Notes: a model not told the origin generated them from the sequence alone. A DNA stretch of 64,000 bases from Methanobrevibacter_A sp964431035 (GCA_964431035.1 CAYSIF010000002.1:22513-86512), one strand, 5' to 3'; positions 1 through 9,678 are shown, counted from the first letter of the stretch. Program-made: numbers and translations.

Positions 1-82
1 TGTTACTGATATTGGATCATTTTTACCAGTGCTTTATGAATGTTTACATGAAGATAGTTTTATTTCTGAAAATTTAAATTAA
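1..82 (+). CDS. C-terminal end of an unidentified protein (partial)
   Basis: An open frame enters from the left edge (codons from base 2) and stops at TAA 80-82, giving the last 26 residues of a protein that ends in SENLN. The codons are ordinary and T-ending, like the start of the next gene. The fragment is too short to assign to a family. The gap to the next start is 56 bases and is T-rich, so co-transcription with the adenine deaminase gene is possible but not shown. Confidence 0.5.
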   Translation, partial: VTDIGSFLPVLYECLHEDSFISENLN

Positions 83-138
83 TTTTTTTTCTTTTTTTTT
101 AGTTTTATATTCCTTTTTTTTTAGGGGTTGTATTAAAA

Positions 139-1857
139 ATGGTTGTTTTAAGTTTTAAGGTTAATATTCTTGATTTTGACTTTGATGATGTTTATCCTGC
201 TGAAGTTTTTGTTGAAGATGGTTTAATTTCTGATGTTCGGAAGTTAGATGATGATGTGGAATTAGATTTTGAGGGGATTTTAGTTCCAGGTTTTATTGAT
301 TGTCATATTCATATTGAATCTACTATGCTTTCTCCTTCTAATTTTGCTAAGGCGGTTATTCCTCATGGTACAACTGCGGTTGTTGCTGATGCTCATGAGA
401 TTACTAATGTTTTAGGTAAGAAGGGTATGGATTTTATGATTGCTGATGGTTTGTCTGTTCCTTTTGATTTTTATTTTTCAGCTCCTTCTTGTGTTCCGGC
501 AACTGCTTTTGAGACTAATGGTGCTGTTTTTGGTGTTGATGATATTAGGGATTTGTTTGAGAATCCTAATGTTGTTTGTTTGGGGGAAATGATGAATTTT
601 CCAGGTGTTATTAATGGTGATGAGGAGGTTATTAGTAAGTTAGATTTGGCTAATGAGTTAGGTGTTCCAATTGATGGTCATGCTCCTTTGGTAAATGGTG
701 AAGATTTAGAAAAATATGTGTCTTATTCTATAAGTACTGATCATGAATGCAGTAATTTTGATGAAGCTATTGAGAAAAAGAATCTGGGTGTCAAAATTAT
801 GGTTCGTGAAGGATCTTCTGCTAAAAATATGGACTCTCTTTTAAATATAAATGATAGGATAAAATATTGGACAAAAGAATCAAAATTTGGAAACATCACC
901 ACAGAAGAATACGAAACACTACTAAAACACCCAATATTCGACTTCCTAGTAACCGACGATAAAAACCCAAAAGACCTACAAAAAGGACACCTAAACACAC
1001 TAATACAAAAAGCAATAAACTACGACATAAACCCAATCGAAGCAATAAAAATGGTAACACTAAACCCAGCAAAACACTACAAACTAAACATAGGAGAAAT
1101 AAAAAAAGGAAAAAAAGCAAACTTCACACTAATAGACAACCTAGAAAACATAAATATCCAAAAAACATTCATAAACGGAAAAATAGTCTACGAAAACCAA
1201 AAAGTACTATTCAACACAAAACAACCAAAAATAGAAAACACATTCAACGTAACACTTAAAAAACCAGAAGACTTCAACATAACCTCAGAAAAACCAAAAG
1301 TAAAAGTAAACGTAATAGAAGCAATAAACAAAGAACTCATAACCAACAAAACAACAGCCCAACTAGAAACAGAAAACCAAATAGTACAAACAAATACAGA
1401 CAAAGACATACTAAAAATAAGTGTAGTAGAACGATACGGACACAACAACATAGCCAATGCATTCATAAAAGGATTCAACCTAAAAACCGGAGCAATAGCA
1501 ACATCAGTATCACACGACTCACACAACATAGTAACAGTAGGAACAAACCCAGAAGACATGGCAAACACAGTAAACGAAATAATCAAAAACCAAGGTGGCC
1601 TTGCAATATCCAACAAAAACAAAATAGAATCACTAAAACTACCAATAGCAGGACTAATGAGCAATCAAAACATAAATACCGTAGCAAAACAACTAGAACA
1701 CTTAGAAGAACAAGTTAAAAAAATGGGCTCAACACTAGAATCACCATTCATGACACTAGCATTCATGACACTACTAGTAATACCAACACTAAAAATATCA
1801 GACAAAGGACTATTCGACCTAAACGAACTAAAACACCAAAAAGTAATAATAGAATAA
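139..1857 (+). CDS. ade: adenine deaminase
   Basis: A 572-residue amidohydrolase of the AdeC family, which deaminates adenine to hypoxanthine in purine salvage in the cytoplasm. The metal-binding motif is visible as DCHIHIES (His56 and His58), followed by VVADAHEITNV near residue 85 and DGHAP near 180. The C-terminal domain carries the family's VERYGHNN and SVSHDSHN blocks. The length is normal for the family. The ATG follows a GGGG-type ribosome site. The gene is unusual in base use: up to about base 880 it is written in T-ending codons with TTA/TTG Leu, and afterwards almost wholly in C- or A-ending codons with CTA Leu. The frame stays open and the protein is family-like throughout. It ends 2 bases before the convergent DUF447 gene. 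Confidence 0.93.
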   Translation: MVVLSFKVNILDFDFDDVYPAEVFVEDGLISDVRKLDDDVELDFEGILVPGFIDCHIHIESTMLSPSNFAKAVIPHGTTAVVADAHEITNVLGKKGMDFMIADGLSVPFDFYFSAPSCVPATAFETNGAVFGVDDIRDLFENPNVVCLGEMMNFPGVINGDEEVISKLDLANELGVPIDGHAPLVNGEDLEKYVSYSISTDHECSNFDEAIEKKNLGVKIMVREGSSAKNMDSLLNINDRIKYWTKESKFGNITTEEYETLLKHPIFDFLVTDDKNPKDLQKGHLNTLIQKAINYDINPIEAIKMVTLNPAKHYKLNIGEIKKGKKANFTLIDNLENINIQKTFINGKIVYENQKVLFNTKQPKIENTFNVTLKKPEDFNITSEKPKVKVNVIEAINKELITNKTTAQLETENQIVQTNTDKDILKISVVERYGHNNIANAFIKGFNLKTGAIATSVSHDSHNIVTVGTNPEDMANTVNEIIKNQGGLAISNKNKIESLKLPIAGLMSNQNINTVAKQLEHLEEQVKKMGSTLESPFMTLAFMTLLVIPTLKISDKGLFDLNELKHQKVIIE

Positions 1858-1859
1858 AT

Positions 1860-2489
1860 TCAGTATAAGAGATAACCATTAGCTTCCAAATTTTTAATAA
1901 TAAAATCCATAGCTAACTTATCCTCTTTACTACCCACCTTCCTAACAACACGATTATTCTCTCTAAAACGAGTAAAATAATACTCTCTAGTCTCATCATC
2001 AACCTTATCAACACGACTATAATTAACCAAAGCCTCAATCACACAATGAATACCCCTATTAACAGGCTTCACACCAACATCATTAACAACAACACCACTA
2101 ACACTAGAACGAATATAACACATCTTAACACGTCTTATATCATCCTCCTTCACCATACTCTTAATCTCATCAGTATCTGCACTAAAATAAGCATCAACAC
2201 TCTTAAGCACTAAAGAACCATCACAATAACTCTCTTCACCAATATTATCAATAGTAGAATAAGCAAAATAAAGAGGATTATCAGTAATATTAACCACAAA
2301 TTCTCCATCACGCTTAATATTTTCTAAAGTCTTACTGCCCTCAAATATCTTATTGACAATAGTATTCTCATCTTTAACAATAGTACCAAAAGGAGCAGCA
2401 TTACGACTACCATCCTCATTCCAGGTAGTTAAAATAACCTCATATAACTGCCCTTTACACATACCTAAATCAAATAAATCTAACGCCAT
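1860..2489 (-). CDS. DUF447 family flavin-binding-like protein
   Basis: A 209-residue protein matching the archaeal DUF447 family, which has a split-barrel fold related to flavin reductase and FMN-binding proteins. Visible landmarks are the N-terminal LYEVILTTWNEDGSRNAAPFG segment, then NITDNPLYFAYS near residue 75. The substrate is unknown. I chose ATG at 2489; a TTG four codons upstream (2501) is also possible, and neither has a strong ribosome site. The gene converges on ade with a 2-base gap, leaving no room for separate terminators. Its coding strand is T/G-rich, so the plus strand stays A/C-rich, as in the adjoining part of ade. Confidence 0.75.
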   Translation of the reverse strand: MALDLFDLGMCKGQLYEVILTTWNEDGSRNAAPFGTIVKDENTIVNKIFEGSKTLENIKRDGEFVVNITDNPLYFAYSTIDNIGEESYCDGSLVLKSVDAYFSADTDEIKSMVKEDDIRRVKMCYIRSSVSGVVVNDVGVKPVNRGIHCVIEALVNYSRVDKVDDETREYYFTRFRENNRVVRKVGSKEDKLAMDFIIKNLEANGYLLY

Positions 2490-2680
2490 TTTAAAAACCA
2501 AATCAAAAAATTAAATACCAAATATAAAAATAATCTAATTAAATATAAATATATCTAAACTAATTAAATTTATGGCTTTTTACTGCATCATCATAAAAAA
2601 TAATAACATATTGATATAAAACTTAAAAAATATAAATATTAATTAAAAATAATAATCCAATCACCTAAAGAGGCCTAATT

Positions 2681-4387
2681 TTGACCATACTTGAAGATTT
2701 AAACTTAAAAAAATATGATATTCCATTCATATTAATAATATTAATATTCACAGCAATAATCACAATTAGACAAATATTCTTCAATGATAATGCTGGAATA
2801 TACTGTTCTGATGTTTTCATATACCTAATCAATAGTTTAAGATGTATAGGTATAGACACAGGAACCACAGACATGAGCCTCTCTCCCGTCATATGCTATG
2901 CAACATCACTACTATTTAAAGCAGGATACATTGATGAAATAAGCATATACACAATAACAGGAATAATAACAATAATAGGAAACATAGGATTTTATATTCT
3001 CCTTAAAAAAAGATTCACACCATCCCTATCACTACTAGGATCAATACTCCTATTTAGCACAACACTAAACTTACTATGGTTAGCTACAGGTTCAATTGAC
3101 GCACCAGCAATAAGCTTCACAATATGGACAATACTATTTTTCACATTAGCAGTTGATAAAAACCCAAAATACTACTTACTAGCATTACCACTATTCGTAA
3201 TAAGCTTCTTTACAAGATACACAGCAATTTTAATACTCCCTGCACTATTAATATACCTTCTATTAGAACGTAACATCTACACAAGAGTAGACAATTTCAT
3301 AAAAAACAGAACAATAAACTTTAAAAAAATAATTAAAAACGAGAAAACAAAATATTTCCTATTTGGAATTATCCTAAGTGGAATATTAACACTAGTATTC
3401 TTATATTACATACATTTCTTTGGAGTAAAACTAAATTTCATAACCACACAAACCGCAGGAGTCAACTCAGGATTTAAAAATGTAGTAGATAGTGCATACA
3501 CAACAGACACATTATACTACATAAAATACTTCCCATCATACTTATTTTCAGATAAAATATTAATAAAATTCGCAGCACATCCACTAATAACCAACACCAA
3601 TATCTTAGCATACATCATAATATTAATAACAGCTATAGGATTAATATGGAAAGTTATAAACATCAAAACAAAACAAATAAAAGAAGAATATCAAACAAAA
3701 TACTTAAACAAAACACTAAACATTTTATTTATAATAATCACACTAATTATAATATTCAACTTCAATAAATTAACTCCAAGCTTAACAGTCCTACTTACAA
3801 CAATAGATATTCTACTAATCCAAAATCTGCTTAAAAAATATGAAATCAAAAACCTAAACTTGCATTTAACAATATTAGCATGGCTTTTAATTAACTTACT
3901 AATATTCAGTCAACTAGACATAAAAGTAAACAGATACATATTAACAATAATCCCCGCATTCATATATTTCTTCTTATTAGGACTAGAACACATAGAAAAC
4001 AAAATAGACATCAACATATACAAAAATAAAATCCATCTCAAACACATAATCACACTAATCCTAATAATAACCTGCATATTTATGTCAGCACATTATATTG
4101 AAAATGTAGAATTGGATGAGAAATTACAATCTCCAGAACTAATATCACAATATTTAATCAATTATGATCCAAATTATGCAGATAAAGAAATTGCAGCATA
4201 TAATAAACGACCATATTCATGGTTTTTTGAAATGTATATTTGGGGAATAAATGATGATAATATGGATTATTTAAATGAAAACGATACAATTGATTATTAC
4301 ATTGCAAACCATGAAGTTAATAATTTAACAGATTTCCAACTAATAAAACAATATGGATATTTACATCTCTATGCTAGAAATCGATAA
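2681..4387 (+). CDS. polytopic membrane protein, GT-C (ArnT/PMT-like) glycosyltransferase
   Basis: A 568-residue membrane protein with about 11-13 hydrophobic segments and a soluble C-terminal tail of about 90 residues. The layout resembles GT-C glycosyltransferases of the dolichyl-phosphate-mannose or ArnT type: a first segment, then an Asp-containing external loop (YCSDVFIYLINSLRCIGIDT, residues about 45-65), and a later FFTRYTAILILPALL block typical of this superfamily. It probably moves sugars from a polyprenyl carrier to a surface polymer or protein. The start is TTG at 2681, supported by AGAGG seven bases upstream. It stands alone with intergenic regions on both sides. The donor and acceptor cannot be read from sequence. 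Confidence 0.7.
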   Translation: MTILEDLNLKKYDIPFILIILIFTAIITIRQIFFNDNAGIYCSDVFIYLINSLRCIGIDTGTTDMSLSPVICYATSLLFKAGYIDEISIYTITGIITIIGNIGFYILLKKRFTPSLSLLGSILLFSTTLNLLWLATGSIDAPAISFTIWTILFFTLAVDKNPKYYLLALPLFVISFFTRYTAILILPALLIYLLLERNIYTRVDNFIKNRTINFKKIIKNEKTKYFLFGIILSGILTLVFLYYIHFFGVKLNFITTQTAGVNSGFKNVVDSAYTTDTLYYIKYFPSYLFSDKILIKFAAHPLITNTNILAYIIILITAIGLIWKVINIKTKQIKEEYQTKYLNKTLNILFIIITLIIIFNFNKLTPSLTVLLTTIDILLIQNLLKKYEIKNLNLHLTILAWLLINLLIFSQLDIKVNRYILTIIPAFIYFFLLGLEHIENKIDINIYKNKIHLKHIITLILIITCIFMSAHYIENVELDEKLQSPELISQYLINYDPNYADKEIAAYNKRPYSWFFEMYIWGINDDNMDYLNENDTIDYYIANHEVNNLTDFQLIKQYGYLHLYARNR

Positions 4388-4741
4388 AATTCAAAATACA
4401 AAAAAGATAAAAATCTAATTAAAAAAATTATCAATTTCCTATTTAGAAGTCTTAATAATAGTTACTTATATATATTAGTTTTAATCTTATCTTTATTTAA
4501 GTCTATTAACTTATTAATTAAACTTTATTAATTATACAATTTATATTAATTAAGTCAAAATAATAAACTAACAATAAAAAAAATATTATTTCAAAAAGGG
4601 CAAAAAATTTAATTTAAGTAAAACCATATTCACCTAAAAAAAAAGAAAAAAAGAAGTATAAAACAAAAAAACATTTTTTTTGAAATAATATTTTTTCCAC
4701 TTACTTAAAAAAATATTAAAAAAGGGAATGGAGAAAAACAA
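4388..4741. other. 354-base AT-rich intergenic region with a 20-bp inverted repeat
   Basis: No gene is seen. The region is nearly all A and T. It holds a perfect 20-bp inverted repeat (arms 4578-4597 and 4677-4696) and TATA-like runs. The last bases carry the GGAG ribosome site (4730-4733) of the SIS-domain gene. Confidence 0.7.
4578..4696. repeat. perfect 20-bp inverted repeat, 79-base spacer
   Basis: Arm 4578-4597 is the exact reverse complement of arm 4677-4696. Each arm has a distinctive TTATTTC/GAAATAA core flanked by A or T runs. The right arm ends 45 bases before the start codon of the SIS-domain gene, so in a transcript the two arms could pair and enclose a purine-rich loop. It could act as a leader hairpin or be the ends of a small decayed element. 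No coding potential lies between the arms. Confidence 0.75.
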
Positions 4742-5746
4742 ATGGAATATAAAATGCGTACTGAAGTTTTAGAACAACCTAATGCTTTAAGAAAAACATT
4801 CGAACAAGAAACTTCAAACATGGATAAAATATCACAAGAATTAACACAAGTTGATAAAATATACTTAGTGGGATGTGGAAGCTCATTATCAACACTTTAC
4901 TCTGTTAGAGATGCATTAGAATCTGTATCTGATATTCCAATAATAGTATCAACAGGTTATGAATTCACATATAGTAAAAACTTAAAAGATGAAAATGCAG
5001 CAGCAATCTTCGCATCTCAATCAGGAGAAACAGCAGACACTCTTGCAGGTCTTAGAAAAGCAAACGAATTAGGTTTTAACACAATCTCCATATCCAATGA
5101 AAAAGACAGTTCAATGTTAGCTGAAGCAAAAAACCCAATTTTAACTCGTGGAGGAACAGAAACAGCTATACTAGGAACTAAAACATATATAACACAATTA
5201 GCATGTTTATATTACTTATTATTCTCAGCATCAGATTATGATAAAAAAGATGATGTTTTAAATGATTTAAAAAAAATACCTGATATTATAGAAGAATTAA
5301 TAGAATCAACTGAAGAAGATAACAAAAAATTGGCTGAAAAATTAAAAGATGAAGAAATATTCTACTGTCTTGGTGGAGGACCTAACTTCGGACTTGCATA
5401 TAAATTAGCAATGACAATGTTTATGGAAGGATCAATAAAACATGCATGTCCATTATATGCTGCAGAATTTAGACATGGTTTAATAGAAAGAGCAGAAAAA
5501 GATGTACCACTAATATTTTTAATGGCAGATTATCCTGTTGATGAATTAACAAAAAAAGCTATAAACTCTTCAAAAGAATTAGAATGTAAAACAATTATTT
5601 ATGACTTAAAAGATTATGCAAATATTAATAATCTATTAGCTCCATTTATATTAGTAATTCCTTTAGAATGGTTTATATATTATTTAGCACACTTTAATGG
5701 TGAAGATCCAGGTAGTACTCGCCATATTGGAAAAGTAAGATATTAA
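4742..5746 (+). CDS. SIS-domain sugar-phosphate isomerase (GlmS isomerase-like, no glutaminase domain)
   Basis: A 334-residue protein with two SIS domains of the GlmS/AgaS type. The first carries GCGSSLSTLYSVRDAL (about residue 41) and the phosphosugar loop ASQSGETADTLAGL (about 90-104). The second carries the family's C-terminal CPLYAAEFRHGLIE (about 238) motif. The N-terminal Cys-dependent glutaminase domain of full GlmS is absent, so any amination would need ammonia, or the enzyme is an isomerase or deaminase. Likely role: amino-sugar phosphate metabolism for surface polymers. The first ATG follows GGAG with normal spacing; a second ATG lies four codons in. It is a single gene preceded by the inverted repeat and followed by a T-run. 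Confidence 0.85.
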   Translation: MEYKMRTEVLEQPNALRKTFEQETSNMDKISQELTQVDKIYLVGCGSSLSTLYSVRDALESVSDIPIIVSTGYEFTYSKNLKDENAAAIFASQSGETADTLAGLRKANELGFNTISISNEKDSSMLAEAKNPILTRGGTETAILGTKTYITQLACLYYLLFSASDYDKKDDVLNDLKKIPDIIEELIESTEEDNKKLAEKLKDEEIFYCLGGGPNFGLAYKLAMTMFMEGSIKHACPLYAAEFRHGLIERAEKDVPLIFLMADYPVDELTKKAINSSKELECKTIIYDLKDYANINNLLAPFILVIPLEWFIYYLAHFNGEDPGSTRHIGKVRY

Positions 5747-5802
5747 TATAATTCTTATTTATTTTATTCCTTTTTTTTTAAAAAAATTTATAAAAAGTAG
5801 AT

Positions 5803-6330
5803 TTAGTCAACAAAATCTACTTTGTGTTTTTCAATATCTAATTTAGGTATTTTTAAAAGGACAACACCTAAATCATATTTTGCTTCAATTTCTTTGAATT
5901 TTATATTTTCTGGAAGTTTAACAATTCTATTAACTGTTCCAGTTTCTAATCCTTTGATTAAGTAAGTATATTCGTCTTCAATGTCTTCTATTATGTTTGG
6001 AAATTCTAGGCGGATGTTGATTTGTCTTTCACTAGATTCGATGTTTATGTTTTCTTTTGTAACGCCTGCGGTATTTATTCTTAAGTAGTAATATTGTGGT
6101 GTGTCTATTAGATCTAGGTCTATTTTTGATTGTGGTGTTTCTTCGTAATCTTGTATTTTTGTGTTGATTGATTTTTGTAGTCCTTTCATGGTTATCATTA
6201 AATCTTCCATGCTTCTTCCTACATCGTTTGACACTTTTTCTACAACATTTCGTCTTTTTTCAGCATATTTTTCTCTTTCTTCTTTTATGTCTTCTTTTAT
6301 TTTTTCTGTGTCTATGGTTTTATCGTCCAT
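5803..6330 (-). CDS. Hsp20/alpha-crystallin small heat-shock protein
   Basis: A 175-residue small chaperone. The first 60 or so residues are charged and probably helical (many Lys and Glu), and the alpha-crystallin beta-sandwich fills the rest. It contains YYYLRINTAGVTKENINIE and a VNRIVKLPENI block, and the C-terminal strand ends in LLKIPKLD, which carries the I/L-x-I/L-like dimer-contact motif. It binds unfolding proteins without ATP. AAGGAG precedes the ATG. It is the last of four minus-strand genes but has its own 112-base upstream gap. The N-terminal helix is longer than in many archaeal Hsp20s. Confidence 0.88.
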   Translation of the reverse strand: MDDKTIDTEKIKEDIKEEREKYAEKRRNVVEKVSNDVGRSMEDLMITMKGLQKSINTKIQDYEETPQSKIDLDLIDTPQYYYLRINTAGVTKENINIESSERQINIRLEFPNIIEDIEDEYTYLIKGLETGTVNRIVKLPENIKFKEIEAKYDLGVVLLKIPKLDIEKHKVDFVD

Positions 6331-6442
6331 ATTTGTTGTCTCCTTAAGTTTTTAATTAAATTACTTTAAGTTACTTTATCTTATTTAAAGATTATGTATT
6401 TATTAAAATCATTATTGTTATGCATATTATAATTTTAAGTAT

Positions 6443-7459
6443 TTAATAGTCTTCTCTTTCAATTTTTTCAACAGAATCTAAAAGTTCAAGTATGTTATCG
6501 ATTCCATCACCTTCCATAGCAGAAATTAATAATGGATTTTCTGTTTGTTCAATGAAATTAGTAACATATTCAAATCTTGAACCATTATCATAATAATCGG
6601 AGATATCCATTTTATTAAATAAAATTTTTATTGGGGCAGTGAATATTTGTTGAATTTCTTCTAGTAAATTAAATTGTTGTTCTAATGGATAGCCACAAGT
6701 TTCAGAACTATCAAATATAAATAATATTGCATCTGCTAAATCTTCAAGAGCAACCATAGCATTCATTTCAATATCATTCATATCAACAATTGGTCTATCT
6801 AGTAAACCAGGTGTATCAATAATTTGGATGTGTTTCCATTTTCTTTCTATATGCCCTATTTGTATACCTTTTGTTGTGAAAGGATAGTCTGCTACTTCAG
6901 GTTCAGCATCTGTAATTTTGCTTAATAATGTTGATTTACCTACATTTGGAAATCCTGCTATTACTATGGTGGTGGCTTCGAAGTTTATTGTTGGCATATT
7001 TCTTAGTCGTGTTTTTGCAAAATCTAGTAAGTCTAAATCTTTACTAATTTTATGAACTACTGAGGAAATTCTTCCATAGGCTTGACTTCTTAATTGTGAT
7101 GCTTTTTCAGGAGCTGATCTTCTAATTTTTTTACTATAATCTTTTTCTAATTGTGTTATGATTCCATAAGCCCAATTTAATGCTCCTAATGCTTGTTTCA
7201 TATCATCAACACCTACGGTTATATCAATATAGTCCTGGTAAAATTCAGGTAACTCTTCAATTGTAGGCACTCGATCATTTATCATTTTTAATCTACTTTT
7301 AATGACTTGACAAGCAGTCATTACACGTGCTTCCTCAATTTTCTTAGGTTTTAATCTTTTAGGCATCTTTTTAGATCTTACTTCAGATGCTGCTTTTTTA
7401 CCTCTTGAAAATCCTTTGTCTAATAGTTCATCAGGTGTTGGGATTGTTGGTATCATCAT
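6443..7459 (-). CDS. NOG1-family GTPase
   Basis: A 338-residue GTPase of the NOG1 branch of the OBG-HflX superfamily, linked to large ribosomal subunit assembly. The N-terminal helical NOG1 domain spans about residues 1-160. The G domain follows: G1 GFPNVGKST (169-177), G2 around PFTTKG, G3 DTPG (about 217), G4 NKMD (about 282), G5 SAMEGDG (about 314). Two ATGs (7459 and 7456) are possible behind a GGTGAT site. The preceding AMMECR1 gene ends 15 bases upstream, so the two are probably co-transcribed. The length is normal for archaeal homologues, which lack the eukaryotic C-terminal tail. Confidence 0.92.
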   Translation of the reverse strand: MMIPTIPTPDELLDKGFSRGKKAASEVRSKKMPKRLKPKKIEEARVMTACQVIKSRLKMINDRVPTIEELPEFYQDYIDITVGVDDMKQALGALNWAYGIITQLEKDYSKKIRRSAPEKASQLRSQAYGRISSVVHKISKDLDLLDFAKTRLRNMPTINFEATTIVIAGFPNVGKSTLLSKITDAEPEVADYPFTTKGIQIGHIERKWKHIQIIDTPGLLDRPIVDMNDIEMNAMVALEDLADAILFIFDSSETCGYPLEQQFNLLEEIQQIFTAPIKILFNKMDISDYYDNGSRFEYVTNFIEQTENPLLISAMEGDGIDNILELLDSVEKIEREDY

Positions 7460-7474
7460 TTTTAATCACCGTGT

Positions 7475-8047
7475 TTATTTATTTTCATTAAATTCTTGTC
7501 CTTGAAATTTGTAAATTTCAATTTCAGTATCATTAATCCATCTGTCGGGGTTTAAACCTGCTTTTAGGCATGTTTGTTCTAGGAATTCTATTTCATTCAT
7601 ATTATATTCTGTTGCAACTTGTGGAAGAAGTAGTCCTCTATTAAAATTCTTTTGTATTATTAAACCATCTTCACCAATATTTATTTTATCAGGATATTCT
7701 TGTGGATGATTTACTTTTATTAATTCGGGTTTTGTTAGTATTGTGAGTTCTATTTCAATGTCTTCCAGTTCTTCTTCTTTTAAGCTTGGAAATCGAGGAT
7801 CATTTTTTGCAGCAGATATGGATACATCTATTAATGCTTCTATTAATGGTTTTATTGGTTCTGGATAACCAATACATCCTCTAAGATTCTGGTTTTTGTT
7901 TATTGTGCAGAATATTCCTAATTTTTCTTTGAATTGTTCTGGACAATCTTTTGGAGGATTAATTCTTTCATTTTTCTGGGTTATTGAAGTGATACTATCT
8001 CTTGCAATTTTTAATAGATATTTTTTATCCTCATTTGTTAATTTCAT
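7475..8047 (-). CDS. AMMECR1 domain protein
   Basis: A 190-residue protein of the AMMECR1 family (archaeal TIGR00296 type). The signature LRGCIGYPEP lies near residue 55, and SAAKNDPRFPSL near 80 is also typical. The biochemical role is unknown in archaea. In many genomes the family sits near MEMO or radical SAM genes, but here the neighbours are NOG1 downstream (15 bases) and TldD upstream (57 bases), all on the same strand. There is no signal peptide. The assignment is firm for family, not for function. Confidence 0.88.
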   Translation of the reverse strand: MKLTNEDKKYLLKIARDSITSITQKNERINPPKDCPEQFKEKLGIFCTINKNQNLRGCIGYPEPIKPLIEALIDVSISAAKNDPRFPSLKEEELEDIEIELTILTKPELIKVNHPQEYPDKINIGEDGLIIQKNFNRGLLLPQVATEYNMNEIEFLEQTCLKAGLNPDRWINDTEIEIYKFQGQEFNENK

Positions 8048-8104
8048 TTTTATTTATTTCCTGTATATATTTAATATATATTATGTTTATAATTACTTTT
8101 TTTT

Positions 8105-9475
8105 TTAATTGCTTCCGCCAACTGTTGCATTTAAAATTTTCGTGTTTGGTCCTCCGTCTCCTACTGGTGCGGTTTGACCATCTTTTCCACAGAAACCTAC
8201 ACTAAGTTTAAAAGTGTCGTCTACTGCTTCAACATTTTTTAGGGTTTCTAAGATTTGTCCTGATAATGATACGTCTCTTAGGATGTTTTTAATTTCTCCA
8301 TTTTCTATTTTATATGCTTCTGTAGCATTAAATTGGAATATTCCTTTTCCTGTATCTACTTGTCCTCCTCTCGAACCTTTTAAGTATATTCCTTCTTTAA
8401 TATCTTCAATTAGTTCGTCAAATTTTAAGTTTCCTGGTTGAAGGTAAGTATTACTCATTCTAACTATGGGTTGGTCACCTATACTGCTTCTTGCATTTCC
8501 ACTTGATTTTAAATCTAATTTTGATGCTGTTTCTCTTGATGATAGTAATGATACTAATTTTCCATCTTTTACAAGTTGATTTTTGTTTGTTTTAACACCT
8601 TCAACATCATATTCATAGTATCCGAATCCATCTTTATTTGTAGGGTCATCAAAAATATTCACAACTTCTGATCCTATGGTTTCTCCTAGTTTTCCTTTTA
8701 GTACTGAATCATTTTGGAGGATAATGTCTGATTCGGATGCATGTCCTAGTGCTTCGTGTATGAATACTCCTGTTAGTTCATTATCGGTTATTACGGTGAA
8801 TTGTCCTGAAGGTGGTTTTTCTGCATCTAATAGTCTTGTTGATTTTTCACCAATATTTCTGCTGAATTTTTCAATATCTTCGTTTTCTATAACTTCATAA
8901 CCTTTAACTCCTCCTATACTGCCGTGACTCATTTGTTTTAGGGTTCCTGATGAGGATACTGTGTTTAATGATAATCTTATTCTTGTGGTTTCGCTAGTTA
9001 TTTCGGCACCTTCGCTTGTTACTAATACTCTTTTGCTTTGGCTGTCACTATAAGTTACTGTTGTACTTGTTACTTTTCCGATTTGTGCTCCGGAGCTAAC
9101 TTCATTTAGGAGTTCTTTTTTTTCTTCGATACTTATATCATTTACAGGTATTTTTAATGGGGTTTTTGTTTTATCTTTTATGGGTTTGTTTTCACTTAAG
9201 GTTATGTCTCCTTTTAATGATTTGGATATTTTAATTGCGGTTTCTACTATTTCATCTATTTTATTTAAGTCGTTTGTGTATGCAAATCCCCAGGCTCCAT
9301 TATTTAAAACTCTTATTCTTGCACTATTGTATGTTCCAGTTGTTATTTCTTGGATTTTTTGATCTTTCATTCCTATGCTTGTACTTTCTCCACTACCTGC
9401 GATTATATCTGCATAGTCTACTTTATTTTCAATTTTTTTTATTATATTATTGAAAGTATCTATTTTTGATTCCAT
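8105..9475 (-). CDS. tldD: TldD/PmbA family metallopeptidase (TldD-like)
   Basis: A 456-residue TldD-like protein. The zinc site HEALGH lies at residues 240-245, as in TldD and not in its partner PmbA/TldE, so this is the catalytic subunit. TldD-TldE forms a protease that trims small peptides and unfolded segments. The C-terminal half shows family blocks such as GYYEYDVEGV and SSGNARS. AGGT precedes the ATG. A tldE partner is not in this window. The coding strand is strongly A/C-rich, with C-ending codons. Confidence 0.9.
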   Translation of the reverse strand: MESKIDTFNNIIKKIENKVDYADIIAGSGESTSIGMKDQKIQEITTGTYNSARIRVLNNGAWGFAYTNDLNKIDEIVETAIKISKSLKGDITLSENKPIKDKTKTPLKIPVNDISIEEKKELLNEVSSGAQIGKVTSTTVTYSDSQSKRVLVTSEGAEITSETTRIRLSLNTVSSSGTLKQMSHGSIGGVKGYEVIENEDIEKFSRNIGEKSTRLLDAEKPPSGQFTVITDNELTGVFIHEALGHASESDIILQNDSVLKGKLGETIGSEVVNIFDDPTNKDGFGYYEYDVEGVKTNKNQLVKDGKLVSLLSSRETASKLDLKSSGNARSSIGDQPIVRMSNTYLQPGNLKFDELIEDIKEGIYLKGSRGGQVDTGKGIFQFNATEAYKIENGEIKNILRDVSLSGQILETLKNVEAVDDTFKLSVGFCGKDGQTAPVGDGGPNTKILNATVGGSN

Positions 9476-9678
9476 TGTTTGTTACCTGCTTTTTGTTTAT
9501 AATTTTTATTTCTTAATCTTATTTTTTTTGTTAAAGATATAAGTAATCATTTATTATTAGTACTTGTAATTAATTTATTTTATTATATTTATTTTTTAGA
9601 ATGTTTTTTAATAAAATATTTATAACTATAGTTATAATAAATCTAATTTAAGAAAAAAATTAAGAGGTGTACAAAAAA

